Assembly: GCA_045531585.1 (NCBI GenBank)
Contig: JAZSEH010000058.1
Coordinates: forward strand, 58,932-122,931
Source of the DNA: SIG587 sp045531585
GTDB taxonomy: Bacteria > Bacillota > Clostridia > Oscillospirales > Acutalibacteraceae
Direction: 5' to 3'
DNA: 64,000 nucleotides
In this document: one piece after another, positions 31,805 through 40,204 of the stretch
Layout of the letters: each line of letters begins with the position of its first letter
How positions within the stretch are numbered: the first letter of the stretch is position 1
Notes under the pieces: model-generated
The model's input: only the letters and a program-made list of their open reading frames with translations
Database searches by the model: none
Told to the model about the DNA's origin: nothing
Program-made: the position numbers and the translations under genes

Positions 31805-32491
31805 ATGGAAATAAGCTCATTCAGCTTTTCGGCGAAAATTAAAAAACCTTTAAAATTTGCAGTGATTTCAGACCTGCACGGCTGTGATAACTCTCCTGTG
31901 ATTGAAGTGCTTAAAAACGAAAAAGTACAAGCGGTACTGGTGGCAGGGGATTTTATCCACTCAAACCAAAATTATCTGCACGGCTTAGAATTTTTGCGAC
32001 TTTGTGCAGAAATTGCACCCACATTCTGTGTTCTGGGAAACCACGAAAACAGGTATAGGGGAGACCTTAAGGCACTTATAGAAAAAACCGGAGCGGTGTG
32101 CCTTGATAATGACTTTGTACATTTTGGCGACGTAGTAATAGGCGGACTTTCTTCGGTAGGTGGTCGGAGGAAAAGAGAGGAGCCCATTCTTGAAATGCTT
32201 ACACGGTTTAGTAATGAGAGCAAATTTAAAATACTGCTTTGCCACCACCCCGAATATTATGAACGGTATATAAAGGAACGGAATATCGACCTGATCCTTT
32301 CGGGACACGCCCACGGCGGTCAGTGGCGTTTTTTCGGGCAGGGCCTTTACTCACCCGGACAAGGACTGTTTCCCAAATACACCTCGGGACTTTATGATGG
32401 CCGATTGCTTGTTAGCAGAGGGCTTGGCAACCCTCATTTTATCCCACGAATAAATAATAGACCACAGTTAATAGTTGTGGATATAAAATAA
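31805..32491 (+). CDS. Calcineurin-like metallophosphoesterase (YkuE/YaeI type)
   Basis: About 228 residues. Dimetal motifs in order: ISDLHG (residues about 25-30), AGDFIH, LGNHEN, LLCHHPEYY and SGHAHGGQWRFFGQG. These are the conserved Asp, His and Asn ligands of the calcineurin-like fold and the GHAHGGQ variant found in YkuE/YaeI enzymes, some of which act on lipid phosphates. There is no N-terminal membrane segment, so it is likely cytoplasmic. Start ATG 31805 after GAGGTGAT. Monocistronic, ended by a bidirectional hairpin. Confidence 0.88.
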   Translation: MEISSFSFSAKIKKPLKFAVISDLHGCDNSPVIEVLKNEKVQAVLVAGDFIHSNQNYLHGLEFLRLCAEIAPTFCVLGNHENRYRGDLKALIEKTGAVCLDNDFVHFGDVVIGGLSSVGGRRKREEPILEMLTRFSNESKFKILLCHHPEYYERYIKERNIDLILSGHAHGGQWRFFGQGLYSPGQGLFPKYTSGLYDGRLLVSRGLGNPHFIPRINNRPQLIVVDIK

Positions 32492-32522
32492 AAATCACGC
32501 CTTATCGAAAGGCGTGATTTTT
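32492..32522. terminator. Bidirectional terminator
   Basis: AAATCACGCCTT pairs with AAGGCGTGATTT; A residues before and T residues after serve both the phosphoesterase (plus) and the CNNM-type gene (minus). Confidence 0.88.
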
Positions 32523-32524
32523 GT

Positions 32525-33958
32525 TTAGTCTTTATCCTTGGATTTGGATTTTTTATTATCCTCGTCCTCATCATCAATTTCGTAAAGGCGTTCAACCTTA
32601 ACGCGCTCTATTCGGCGTTCCTCCACCTCTAAAACGGTAAAGGAGTAGTTAAGGAACTGTACCTCGGGGTTTTCATCCTCACCGGGGATTCGGCCAAGCT
32701 CGGACATAATGTAACCGCCTATGGTATCATACTCACCGTCGGGCAGGTCAACACCCAGTTTTTCCTCAACCTCTTCAATATCGGTAGTACCGTCAAAGGT
32801 GTAGGTGGTCTCATTTACCTGCTCAAATTCCTCCTCCTCGTTATCATACTCGTCCTGCATATTACCAACAATGGATTCCAGCAGGTCCTCAATGGTAACA
32901 AGGCCCGCAATGCCGCCGTATTCGTCACAGACAAATACCATTTGCAGTCTCTTCTCGGTCATTTCACTGAAAAGGTCACGGCAACGCTTTGATTCGGGAA
33001 CAAACTCAGCCTCACGCATAAGGTCGGCAAGCTTCACCTCGGAAGGAATACGCTTGCCCACATAAGGGAGCAGGTCCTTTACATATATAATACCCTTAAT
33101 GTTGTCAAGCTCCTCCTCATATACAGGGATACGGGAATAGCCGGCCTCAAGGGTCTTCTCAATAACGTCGGAAAATTTATCGGTTATCTCAACCGCCTCA
33201 ATATCGGTGCGGTGGGTCATAACATCGGCGGCAACAATATCGTCAAACTCAAAGATATTGTTTATCATTTCCTTCTGGCTTTCCTCAATAACGCCCTTTT
33301 CCTCACCGGCGTCAACCAGCATACGTATTTCCTCCTCGGTAACCTCCTCCTCATTAGCGTTGGGGTCAAAACCGAAGATGCGTACAACTATGTTTGTGGA
33401 AACTGAAAGAATTTTTATAAAGGGCTTCATAGCGCTCTTTATAAAAAGAAGTATGCCAACAACGGCAAAGGATATTTTCTCACCGCACTGCATCGCAATG
33501 CGCTTGGGAGCAAGCTCACCAAGAACAAGGGAGAAAAATGAAATTACTATTGTAACCAGCACAAGGGATACTCCCGAAATAAGCCCATAGGGAAGGGTGG
33601 GGAGCCAGCCCTTAATAACGTTGGCCAAAGGCTGGGAGAAGTTTTCCGCAGCGGATGCGGAGGTTAAAAATCCTGCAAGGGTAACGCCTATCTGAATGGT
33701 GGAAAGAAAGCTTGAAGGATTTTCGGTAAGCTTTAGTACCTTTTTGGCCTTTTTGTTTCCTTCCTCCGCCATACGCTGAAGCTTAACATCATTAAGTGAA
33801 ATAATGGCAATCTCACTCATGGCGAAAAAGGCGTTAACAAGAATAAGAACGAACAGTAAAATAATTTTGGGAACAAGTGTTGATACTTCTATGCCTGCGG
33901 CAGAAGCATTGGCTGCGAGAGTAGTTATAAAATTCGCAGGCCCGGGGTCGTCTAACAT
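32525..33958 (-). CDS. CNNM/CorC-HlyC family membrane protein (hemolysin-like, CBS domains)
   Basis: 477 residues. DUF21/CNNM transmembrane domain (residues about 15-195) with FAMSEIAIISLN and LGELAPKRIA motifs; paired CBS domains (about 205-335: VMTHRTDIEAV, SRIPVYEEELDNIKGIIYV, VFVCDEYGGIAGLVTIEDLL); C-terminal CorC_HlyC domain (about 350-440). Members take part in divalent cation (magnesium or cobalt) efflux or resistance; the name hemolysin is historical. Start 33958 follows GGAGA by ten bases; the longer upstream readings lack a ribosome site and cross a small GCACCCATTGGTGC palindrome. Confidence 0.92.
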   Translation of the reverse strand: MLDDPGPANFITTLAANASAAGIEVSTLVPKIILLFVLILVNAFFAMSEIAIISLNDVKLQRMAEEGNKKAKKVLKLTENPSSFLSTIQIGVTLAGFLTSASAAENFSQPLANVIKGWLPTLPYGLISGVSLVLVTIVISFFSLVLGELAPKRIAMQCGEKISFAVVGILLFIKSAMKPFIKILSVSTNIVVRIFGFDPNANEEEVTEEEIRMLVDAGEEKGVIEESQKEMINNIFEFDDIVAADVMTHRTDIEAVEITDKFSDVIEKTLEAGYSRIPVYEEELDNIKGIIYVKDLLPYVGKRIPSEVKLADLMREAEFVPESKRCRDLFSEMTEKRLQMVFVCDEYGGIAGLVTIEDLLESIVGNMQDEYDNEEEEFEQVNETTYTFDGTTDIEEVEEKLGVDLPDGEYDTIGGYIMSELGRIPGEDENPEVQFLNYSFTVLEVEERRIERVKVERLYEIDDEDEDNKKSKSKDKD

Positions 33959-34039
33959 TTTGACATATCTCCATTTCATTTTTGCACCAATGGGTGCAGA
34001 TTTTGAAAAGCTGCAAAGGAGCAGAATTTCAATAATATA

Positions 34040-34068
34040 ATAATATATGCATTTTTTTAAATTGTCAA
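34040..34068 (-). promoter_or_regulatory. Promoter of the CNNM-type gene
   Basis: On the minus strand TTGACA (34068-34063), 17-base spacer, TATTAT (34045-34040). Confidence 0.82.
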
Positions 34069-34078
34069 CAACTAAAAA

Positions 34079-34127
34079 GGGAGAAAACACCGCAAAAACG
34101 GGAGAAAAACGAAGATTTTGGGAGAAA
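34079..34127 (+). repeat. Three helically phased GGGAGAAA repeats
   Basis: GGGAGAAA occurs at 34079, 34100 and 34120, spaced 21 and 20 bases (about two helical turns), directly upstream of the -35 of the leftward promoter and within the PFOR upstream region. A related GGGAAAAATCGGG lies further right. The rest of 34128-34254 shows no gene. Confidence 0.5.
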
Positions 34128-34254
34128 TTTAAAAAAATATACTTTGGAAAGTCCTTTTTTACTAAAATCGGGAAAAATCGGGTGAAAATATTTTTTTGTT
34201 AAAAAATGTCCCAAAAAACTTTAAGAATTTCTATATTTTTCTGCATTTTTGCTC

Positions 34255-34283
34255 TTTACTTATTGATTTCAAAGTATTATAAT
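34255..34283 (+). promoter_or_regulatory. Promoter of the pyruvate:ferredoxin oxidoreductase gene
   Basis: TTTACT (34255-34260), 17-base spacer, TATAAT (34278-34283). The leader to the ATG is about 65 bases. Confidence 0.78.
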
Positions 34284-34354
34284 ATATTCGTATGGGTTTG
34301 CCCGTGTAAAAGACAATATCTTGGCAAACCGAAAATTAAAGGAGGATAAAATCC

Positions 34355-37300
34355 ATGGCCAGAAAATTCAAGACAATGGACGGTAACAACGCTGCGGCAT
34401 ATGTGTCTTATGCGTTTACCGAAGTAGCAGGTATTTATCCTATTACTCCGTCCAGCCCTATGGCAGACTACGTTGACCAGTGGTCCGCACAGGGAGTTAA
34501 AAACATCTTCGGTACAACCGTAAAGGTTTCCGAAATGCAGTCCGAAGCAGGTGCTGCAGGTACAGTTCACGGTTCTCTTAATGCAGGTGCATTAACAACC
34601 ACCTACACTGCTTCTCAGGGTCTCTTACTTATGATTCCTAACATGTACAAAATCGCCGGTGAGCTTCTCCCCAGCGTTTTCCACGTGTCTGCTCGTTGTG
34701 TAGCTTCTCACGCCCTTAACATTTTCGGCGACCATTCTGACGTTTATGCTTGCCGTCAGACCGGTTTTGCTATGCTCGCAGAAACAAATACTCAGGAGGT
34801 TATGGATCTGGGCGCCGTTGCTCACCTTGCAACCATTAAGTCCCGCGTTCCCTTCATCAACTTCTTTGACGGTTTCCGTACCTCTCACGAAATTCAGAAG
34901 ATTCAGGTATGGGACTACAATGACCTTGCTGAGATGTGCGATATGGATGCTGTTGAGGCATTCAGAGCCCGCGCTCTTAACCCTGAGCACCCCGTAATGC
35001 GCGGTTCTCACGAAAACGGCGATATATTCTTCCAGCACAGAGAGGCCTGCAACAAGTACTATGATGCAGTTCCCGGAATTGTTGAGGAATATATGGGTAA
35101 GGTTAATGCCAAGCTTGGCACCGACTATAAGCTCTTTAACTACTACGGCGCACCCGATGCTGAGAAGATCATCGTAGCAATGGGCTCTATCTGTGACGTT
35201 GCAGAAGAGGTTATTGATTACATGGTAGCCGCAGGTGAGAAGGTTGGTCTTGTTAAGGTTCGCCTTTACCGTCCCTTCTCTGCTGAAAAGTTAGTTGAAG
35301 CAATCCCCGAGACTGTTAAGAAGATTGCTGTTCTTGACAGAACTAAGGAGCCCGGCTCCCTTGGTGAGCCTTTATACCTTGACGTTGTTGCCGCTCTTGC
35401 TGCAACAGGCAGAAAGGTTGACACCGTTATCGGCGGTCGTTACGGTCTTGGCTCTAAGGATACTCCTCCTTCAAGTATCTTTGCTATTTACAAAGAGCTT
35501 GGTAAGGATGCTCCAAAGGCTCAGTTTACCCTTGGTATTAACGATGACGTTACCGGTCTTTCCCTCGACGAGGAGGAGGCTCCCAACACTGCAGCTGCAG
35601 GCACCATTGAGTGTAAGTTCTGGGGTCTTGGCGGTGACGGTACCGTTGGCGCTAACAAAGACTCTATTAAGATTATAGGTGACCATACCGACAAGTATGT
35701 TCAGGCATACTTCCAGTATGACTCTAAGAAAACCGGTGGTATCACCATTTCTCACCTTCGTTTTGGTGACAAGCCCATTAAGAGCCCCTACTATATAAAT
35801 AAGGCCGACTTTGTTGCCTGCCATAACCCCTCCTACGTAATTAAGGGCTACAAGATGGTTAACGACGTTAAGCCCGGCGGCGTATTCCTTATCAACTGCC
35901 AGTGGAATATGGATGAGCTGAATGTCCATATGCCTGCTGAAGCAAAGCGTTACATTGCTAAAAATAACATTCAGCTTTACACCGTTAACGCTATTGACCT
36001 TGCCGCACAGATCGGTCTTGGTAAGCGTACCAACACTGTTTTACAGTCTGCATTCTTCTCCCTTTCCAAGGTTCTTCCTGCTGAGGAGGCCATTGGCTAC
36101 ATGAAGGAAAAGGCACAGAAGTTCATGAAGAAGGGTAAAGAAATCGTTGAAATGAACGAGAAGGCTATTGATGCCGGTGCCACCGCTTACGTTAAGATTG
36201 ACGTTCCTGCTGATTGGGCTAACGCTGTTGACGAGAAGAAGGCTGAGGCTTGCGCCGATGCTTCTAAGCTGGTTAAGATGGTTGACGGTATTATGAAGCC
36301 CGTTGCTCTTATGGACGGTGATTCTCTCCCCGTTTCCGCATTTATCGACCATGCTGACGGTACCTTTGAGCAGGGTGCTTCCGCACACGAGAAGCGCGGC
36401 GTTGCAGTTATGGTTCCCCAGTGGAACAATGAAACCTGTATCGGTTGTAACAAGTGCGCCTTCGTTTGCCCCCACGCTACCATTCGTCCTTATGCATTAT
36501 CTGCTGAGGAAAAGGCAGCTGCCCCTGCAAACACCCGTTATGCAGTTAAGGAAAAGCTTGCTACCAATAAGGGCTATGCTTACACCATGACCGTATCTCC
36601 TCTTGATTGTATGGGCTGCGGCGTTTGCGTAGGCGAATGTCCCACCAACTCTCTTAAGATGGTTGCACAATCCACCCAGCTTGCTGAGCAGGATGTATTT
36701 GATTACTGTGTAGACAACGTTACCGAGAAGGAAGGCCTTGCATCCGATGCAAACGTTATCTCTTCTCAGTACAAGAAGCCTCTCCTTGAGTTCTCAGGCT
36801 CCTGCGCAGGTTGTGCAGAAACCGCTTATGCTCGCCTTGTTACCCAGCTCTTCGGTGATAAGATGTATATCTCCAATGCTACAGGTTGTTCCTCTATTTG
36901 GGGCGGTCCTGCTGCAACATCTCCCTACACCGTAAACGCTAAGGGTCACGGTCCTGCTTGGGCTAACTCCCTCTTTGAGGATAACGCTGAGCACGGCTTT
37001 GGTATGTATCTTGGCCAGAAGGCTCTTCGTGACGGTCTTATTGCTCAGGTTAAGGAAATGGCCGAGTCCGATAAGGCAAGCGATGAGTTCAAGGCTGCTG
37101 CTGAGGCTTACTTCGCTACTATAGACGATACCAATAAGAACGCTGCCGCTACCGATGCTTTAATTGCAGAAATTGAAAAGGCTGCCGCACAGGGTTGCCC
37201 CACAGCTCCTGCAGTTCTTGCTAAGAAGGAATACCTTGCCAAGAAGTCCATCTGGATCTTCGGTGGTGACGGTTGGGCATACGACATCGGCTTCGGCGGT

Positions 37301-37903
37301 GTTGACCACGTTCTTGCTACCGGCGAAAATGTAAACATTATGGTATTTGATACCGAGGTTTACTCCAACACAGGCGGTCAGGCTTCCAAGGCCTCCAACA
37401 TCGGTCAGGTTGCTCAGTTTGCCGCTGCAGGTAAGGCTATTAACAAGAGGAGCCTTGCTGAAATTGCAATGTCCTACGGTTATGTATATGTAGCACAGAT
37501 AGCTATGGGTGCTGATATGAATCAGACCTTAAAGGCAATTAAGGAAGCTGAGGCTTATAACGGTCCTTCAATCGTTATCTGCTACTCACCTTGCGAGATG
37601 CACTCCATTAAGGGCGGTATGGTTAACTGCCAGAATGAGATGAGAAAAGCCGTTGCCTGCGGATATTGGGATCTGTTCCGTTACAATCCTGCATTAAAGG
37701 CACAGGGCAAGAATCCCTTCTCTGTTGACAGCAAGCCTGCCACCGCAGATTATAAGGAATTTATTATGGGTGAAGCTCGTTACTCTTCACTTACCCGTTC
37801 CTTCCCCGAGCGTGCAGAACAGCTCTTCGATAAGGCTGCCGAGGCTGCAAAGGCCCGCCGCGCACACCTTGAGAAGTTAGTTGCTCTCTACAGCGAGGAC
37901 TAA
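34355..37903 (+). CDS. nifJ: Pyruvate:ferredoxin (flavodoxin) oxidoreductase, homodimeric
   Basis: 1182 residues. Domains: N-terminal pyruvate-binding/TPP domain I (YPITPSSPMADYVDQWSAQG), domain II/III, an 8Fe ferredoxin domain (about residues 690-770: CIGCNKCAFVCP and CMGCGVCVGECP), the proximal cluster start CAGCAETAY, and the C-terminal TPP domain (GGDGWAYDIGFGG, NTGGQASKAS). It oxidises pyruvate to acetyl-CoA and CO2, reducing ferredoxin, in the cytosol. This ferredoxin can feed the hydrogenase at 49.6-54.6 kb. GGAGGAT site before the ATG. Highly codon-biased sequence, suggesting strong expression. Confidence 0.97.
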   Translation: MARKFKTMDGNNAAAYVSYAFTEVAGIYPITPSSPMADYVDQWSAQGVKNIFGTTVKVSEMQSEAGAAGTVHGSLNAGALTTTYTASQGLLLMIPNMYKIAGELLPSVFHVSARCVASHALNIFGDHSDVYACRQTGFAMLAETNTQEVMDLGAVAHLATIKSRVPFINFFDGFRTSHEIQKIQVWDYNDLAEMCDMDAVEAFRARALNPEHPVMRGSHENGDIFFQHREACNKYYDAVPGIVEEYMGKVNAKLGTDYKLFNYYGAPDAEKIIVAMGSICDVAEEVIDYMVAAGEKVGLVKVRLYRPFSAEKLVEAIPETVKKIAVLDRTKEPGSLGEPLYLDVVAALAATGRKVDTVIGGRYGLGSKDTPPSSIFAIYKELGKDAPKAQFTLGINDDVTGLSLDEEEAPNTAAAGTIECKFWGLGGDGTVGANKDSIKIIGDHTDKYVQAYFQYDSKKTGGITISHLRFGDKPIKSPYYINKADFVACHNPSYVIKGYKMVNDVKPGGVFLINCQWNMDELNVHMPAEAKRYIAKNNIQLYTVNAIDLAAQIGLGKRTNTVLQSAFFSLSKVLPAEEAIGYMKEKAQKFMKKGKEIVEMNEKAIDAGATAYVKIDVPADWANAVDEKKAEACADASKLVKMVDGIMKPVALMDGDSLPVSAFIDHADGTFEQGASAHEKRGVAVMVPQWNNETCIGCNKCAFVCPHATIRPYALSAEEKAAAPANTRYAVKEKLATNKGYAYTMTVSPLDCMGCGVCVGECPTNSLKMVAQSTQLAEQDVFDYCVDNVTEKEGLASDANVISSQYKKPLLEFSGSCAGCAETAYARLVTQLFGDKMYISNATGCSSIWGGPAATSPYTVNAKGHGPAWANSLFEDNAEHGFGMYLGQKALRDGLIAQVKEMAESDKASDEFKAAAEAYFATIDDTNKNAAATDALIAEIEKAAAQGCPTAPAVLAKKEYLAKKSIWIFGGDGWAYDIGFGGVDHVLATGENVNIMVFDTEVYSNTGGQASKASNIGQVAQFAAAGKAINKRSLAEIAMSYGYVYVAQIAMGADMNQTLKAIKEAEAYNGPSIVICYSPCEMHSIKGGMVNCQNEMRKAVACGYWDLFRYNPALKAQGKNPFSVDSKPATADYKEFIMGEARYSSLTRSFPERAEQLFDKAAEAAKARRAHLEKLVALYSED

Positions 37904-37912
37904 TTCCCTAAT

Positions 37913-38035
37913 AGGGACTGCCTCACCTAAGCGCAGACCAAAAGGAAAAGAATAAATAAACTGTCTTGCAGAAAATTGTTAATTTTCTGCAAGACAGTTT
38001 TTCTTTTTTAATCTGCATCTTATTGAGGCAGCCCC
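37913..38035. repeat. Nested imperfect inverted repeat of about 120 bp downstream of PFOR (MITE-like or extended terminator)
   Basis: An outer arm starting GGGACTGCCTCA (from 37914) is mirrored by TGAGGCAGCCCC ending at 38035, with a further TAAG..GCAGA/TCTGC..CTTA match, about 25 bp in all. The perfect 19-bp terminator stem sits at its centre. The terminal repeats resemble a small miniature element built around a terminator. No target-site duplication was identified with confidence. Confidence 0.5.
37959..38009 (+). terminator. Terminator of the PFOR gene
   Basis: A perfect 19-bp stem (AACTGTCTTGCAGAAAATT and its complement) with a 3-base loop, then T-rich TTTCTTTTTT. Confidence 0.93.
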
Positions 38036-38089
38036 GGTAAACATAAAGCGATAGCGATAAGTTTTTTAAAAAATTTGGCAAATAAAGTA

Positions 38090-38118
38090 TTGACAAATCG
38101 GGAATACTCATATATAAT
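38090..38118 (+). promoter_or_regulatory. Promoter of the tRNA-Met/tRNA-Glu operon
   Basis: Perfect TTGACA (38090-38095), 17-base spacer, perfect TATAAT (38113-38118), as expected for a stable RNA operon. Confidence 0.92.
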
Positions 38119-38152
38119 AACTTAGTCACCGCAATTGTGCGGTGAAAAATAT

Positions 38153-38229
38153 GGCGGCGTAGCTCAGCTGGCTAGAGCATTCGGTTCATACCCGAAGTGT
38201 CGTAGGTTCAAGTCCTATCGCCGCTACCA
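38153..38229 (+). tRNA. tRNA-Met (anticodon CAT)
   Basis: 77 nt with encoded CCA. Acceptor stem GGCGGCG/CGCCGCT, anticodon loop TTCATAC, T-arm GGTTCAAGTCC. The acceptor has a G-U first pair and the D-arm is AGCTCAGCTGGCTAGAGC; it looks like the elongator form, although a CAT anticodon could also be an Ile tRNA with modified wobble C. Confidence 0.9.
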
Positions 38230-38305
38230 GGCCCGGTGGTCAAGAGGCCTAAGACACCGCCCTTTCACGGCGGTAACACGGGTTCGAATCCCGTCCGGGT
38301 CACCA
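38230..38305 (+). tRNA. tRNA-Glu (anticodon TTC)
   Basis: 76 nt with encoded CCA, directly abutting the upstream tRNA with no spacer. Acceptor stem GGCCCGG/CCGGGTC, anticodon loop CTTTCAC, T-arm GGGTTCGAATCCC. Confidence 0.93.
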
Positions 38306-38348
38306 AAAAGCAAAACACTCACCCAAAAGGGTGGGTGTTTTGCTTTTT
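38305..38348 (+). terminator. Terminator of the tRNA operon
   Basis: A 20-bp stem (AAAAAGCAAAACACTCACCC and complement, one G-T pair) with AAAA loop and ending in TTTTT. Confidence 0.92.
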
Positions 38349-38389
38349 AGATAATTCGGGATGAGAACCCGTAGGGTTCGTCGAAGCAG

Positions 38390-38580
38390 CCGCAAAGGCG
38401 CGGTAGCCTTTGCGGACTGTGAAGTCTCGAGCAACGCAAATTTTTTGGTACCGCCCGCGGCGGTCAAAAAATTAAGAGGCGCAGAGTATCCCGTCAAAGC
38501 TTCACCAAAAAACCAAATTTTCACTATGGCGCGCACCCGAACAGGGCTGATTTTTTGTTACCGCCCAAGACGGTAAAAAT
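38390..38580. repeat. Non-coding stretch with three hairpins, two of them related
   Basis: CCGCAAAGGC/GCCTTTGCGG (38390-38415), an AATTTTTTG-ACCGCC/GGCGGT-CAAAAAATT hairpin (38439-38473) and a related TTTTTTGTTACCG/CGGTAAAAA hairpin (38550-38580). The last two look like diverged copies of one repeat. The region between the tRNA terminator and the PHP gene (38349-38605) shows no supportable gene. Confidence 0.5.
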
Positions 38581-38605
38581 TGTGAAAAATTCGGGTATTT
38601 ATGTA

Positions 38606-38634
38606 TTGCAAAAGATTTGCTTATATGGTACAAT
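38606..38634 (+). promoter_or_regulatory. Promoter of the PHP-domain gene
   Basis: TTGCAA (38606-38611), 17-base spacer, TACAAT (38629-38634). Confidence 0.7.
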
Positions 38635-38653
38635 TTCCCTGGGTGATTGAATT

Positions 38654-39454
38654 ATGAAATATATATTTGATAATGACTTACATATTCATTCAAGGATTTC
38701 TCCTTGCGCTAACGATCCGGAACAAACACCTGAAAGAATTTTGCGTTATGCGCAGGAAACAGGGCTTACTACAATATGCCTAACCGATCATTTTTGGGAC
38801 GAAAAGGTTGAGGGCGCATCAAATTGGTATAAAATTCAGAATTTCGCACACATCTCCGCCGCCAAGCCTCTGCCTCAGGCTGAGGGAATAAAATTTTTGT
38901 TTGGTTGCGAGGCAGAGCTTGATAAAAATTTAAAGGTTGCCTTAACAAAGGAAACCTTAGACCTTCTTGATTTTGCAATTATACCCACAACCCATTTCCA
39001 CATGGTAGGCCTAACCTTAACTCAAGAGGAAGCCTCAAGTGTGGAAAACAAGGCTAAGGCTTGGGTAAAGCGTCTTGACGCAGTACTTAATATGGATTTA
39101 CCCTTTCATAAGATAGGACTTGCACACTTAACCTGTACTCTGATAGCTCCAAACAGGGAAGAATATTTAGAGGTATTAAAGCTGCTCCCTGAGGATGAAA
39201 TGCAGCGACTGTTCAGTAAAGCGGCACGCCTTGGAGTGGGCATTGAGCTTAATGTTTCGGATATGGATTTTTCCGATGATGAAGCGGAGATTGTTTTAAG
39301 ACCCTACAGAATTGCAAAGAAGTGCGGCTGTAAATTCTACTGCGGAAGTGATGCTCACTGCGGACAGGAATTTAAAAACGTTAAAACAATTTTTGGTCGT
39401 GCTATTGATTTGCTGGAGCTGACCGAGGACGACAAGTTTAAAGTAGGAATTTAA
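38654..39454 (+). CDS. PHP-domain phosphoesterase (histidinol-phosphatase-like)
   Basis: 266 residues. PHP motifs: motif 1 DLHIHSRISPC (residues about 8-18), motif 2 LTDHFWDE, motif 3 GCEAELD and CGSDAHCGQEF near the C terminus supply metal-binding His/Asp residues of the PHP TIM-like barrel. Related to HisK-type histidinol phosphatases, but no his genes are near and the assignment to a substrate is not possible. Monocistronic with its own promoter. Confidence 0.82.
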   Translation: MKYIFDNDLHIHSRISPCANDPEQTPERILRYAQETGLTTICLTDHFWDEKVEGASNWYKIQNFAHISAAKPLPQAEGIKFLFGCEAELDKNLKVALTKETLDLLDFAIIPTTHFHMVGLTLTQEEASSVENKAKAWVKRLDAVLNMDLPFHKIGLAHLTCTLIAPNREEYLEVLKLLPEDEMQRLFSKAARLGVGIELNVSDMDFSDDEAEIVLRPYRIAKKCGCKFYCGSDAHCGQEFKNVKTIFGRAIDLLELTEDDKFKVGI

Positions 39455-39504
39455 AATGAGAGAAAAAAATCCTTTTAAAATACGGATACAGATTTAAAAA
39501 ATTC

Positions 39505-39534
39505 GAAGTAGGCGGAGTTAATTCCGCCTACTTC
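39505..39534. repeat. Perfect 12-bp inverted repeat between the PHP gene and the GH2 relic
   Basis: GAAGTAGGCGGA (39505-39516) pairs with TCCGCCTACTTC (39523-39534) around GTTAAT. There is no T run, so it is not a canonical terminator; it might mark a deletion or insertion junction at the edge of the GH2 relic. Confidence 0.55.
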
Positions 39535-39537
39535 GCT

Positions 39538-39852
39538 ATGTGTTTTGATGATAGTGACTGGGAAATCGTCCGCGTTCCTCACGACTGGGCCATTACCGGT
39601 GTTTTTGACGAAATGAATGACCCACGCGAACAGCATAAGGTGGGTGCCGACGGTAAAAGGGCGGTGTATACGGGCACAACAGGCGCATTGCCCACTGTGG
39701 GTGAGGGAGTATATCGTTTATGGGTGGATATACCCAAAGACAACTCGGATAGGCGCGTTACGTTAGAGCTTGACGGCGTTATGTGGCAAAGCACCGTTTA
39801 CTGTAACGGCGAAGGCCTTGAAAAAGTAAAAATTAAAGTAGAGTGCAAATAA
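39538..39852 (+). pseudogene. Remnant of a family 2 glycoside hydrolase (beta-galactosidase-like N-terminal domain)
   Basis: The reading frame (about 104 codons) opens CFDDSDWEIVRVPHDWAITG and continues FDEMNDPREQ and EGVYRLWVDIPKD, which is the sugar-binding jelly-roll start of GH2 beta-galactosidases (normally 700 to 1100 residues). The Ig-like and catalytic TIM-barrel domains are absent, and the sequence ends in a foreign tail (GLEKVKIKVECK) where the family has VYVNG and the next strand. No ribosome site or promoter is seen. I read it as a decayed fragment, possibly left by deletion. Confidence 0.75.
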
Positions 39853-39884
39853 AGAAATCGCGGCTTGACCACGATTTCTTTATT
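39851..39884. terminator. Bidirectional terminator between the GH2 relic and azlD
   Basis: AAAGAAATCG pairs with CGATTTCTTT (inner GG/CC extension), A residues before and T residues after. Confidence 0.8.
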
Positions 39885-40204
39885 TAGAACACGTATTTCA
39901 TAAGAATCTCCACCAAAAGCACCGTGCCGCAGGCAACTGCCGCAACTATTGGCAGTCCCTTGCCCTTTAGGGCAAAAAGCAGGGCCACTATAAAGCCTGC
40001 CACCGCAGGAATTATGTTTCCTGTGGCGTAGAAGACTGCAGGCACCGTCATAACCGTTAAAACGGCGTAGGGTATGTAGTAAAGGAAGGAAAGTATGAAT
40101 TTATTGGTTATCTTGCTTTTAATAAGCACCAGAGGCAGCATTCTTATAAGATAGGTAACCCCTGCCCCTACAAGGAGGTAAACTATAAATGGATAGCTAT
40201 TCAT
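39884..40204 (-). CDS. azlD: AzlD-family branched-chain amino acid export subunit
   Basis: About 106 residues with four hydrophobic segments (YPFIVYLLVGAGVTYLIRML, FILSFLYYIPYAVLTVMTVP, IIPAVAGFIVALLFALKGKG, VAAVACGTVLLVEILMKY). The small AzlD partner acts with AzlC in export of branched-chain amino acids or their analogues. The start at 40204 overlaps the azlC stop by eight bases, showing translational coupling. TYLIRMLP near the N terminus is typical. Confidence 0.9.
   Translation of the reverse strand: MNSYPFIVYLLVGAGVTYLIRMLPLVLIKSKITNKFILSFLYYIPYAVLTVMTVPAVFYATGNIIPAVAGFIVALLFALKGKGLPIVAAVACGTVLLVEILMKYVF

Noticed and set aside
38135..38350. A 71-codon frame across the tRNA genes
   Set aside because: It reads through two clear tRNAs and their promoter region.
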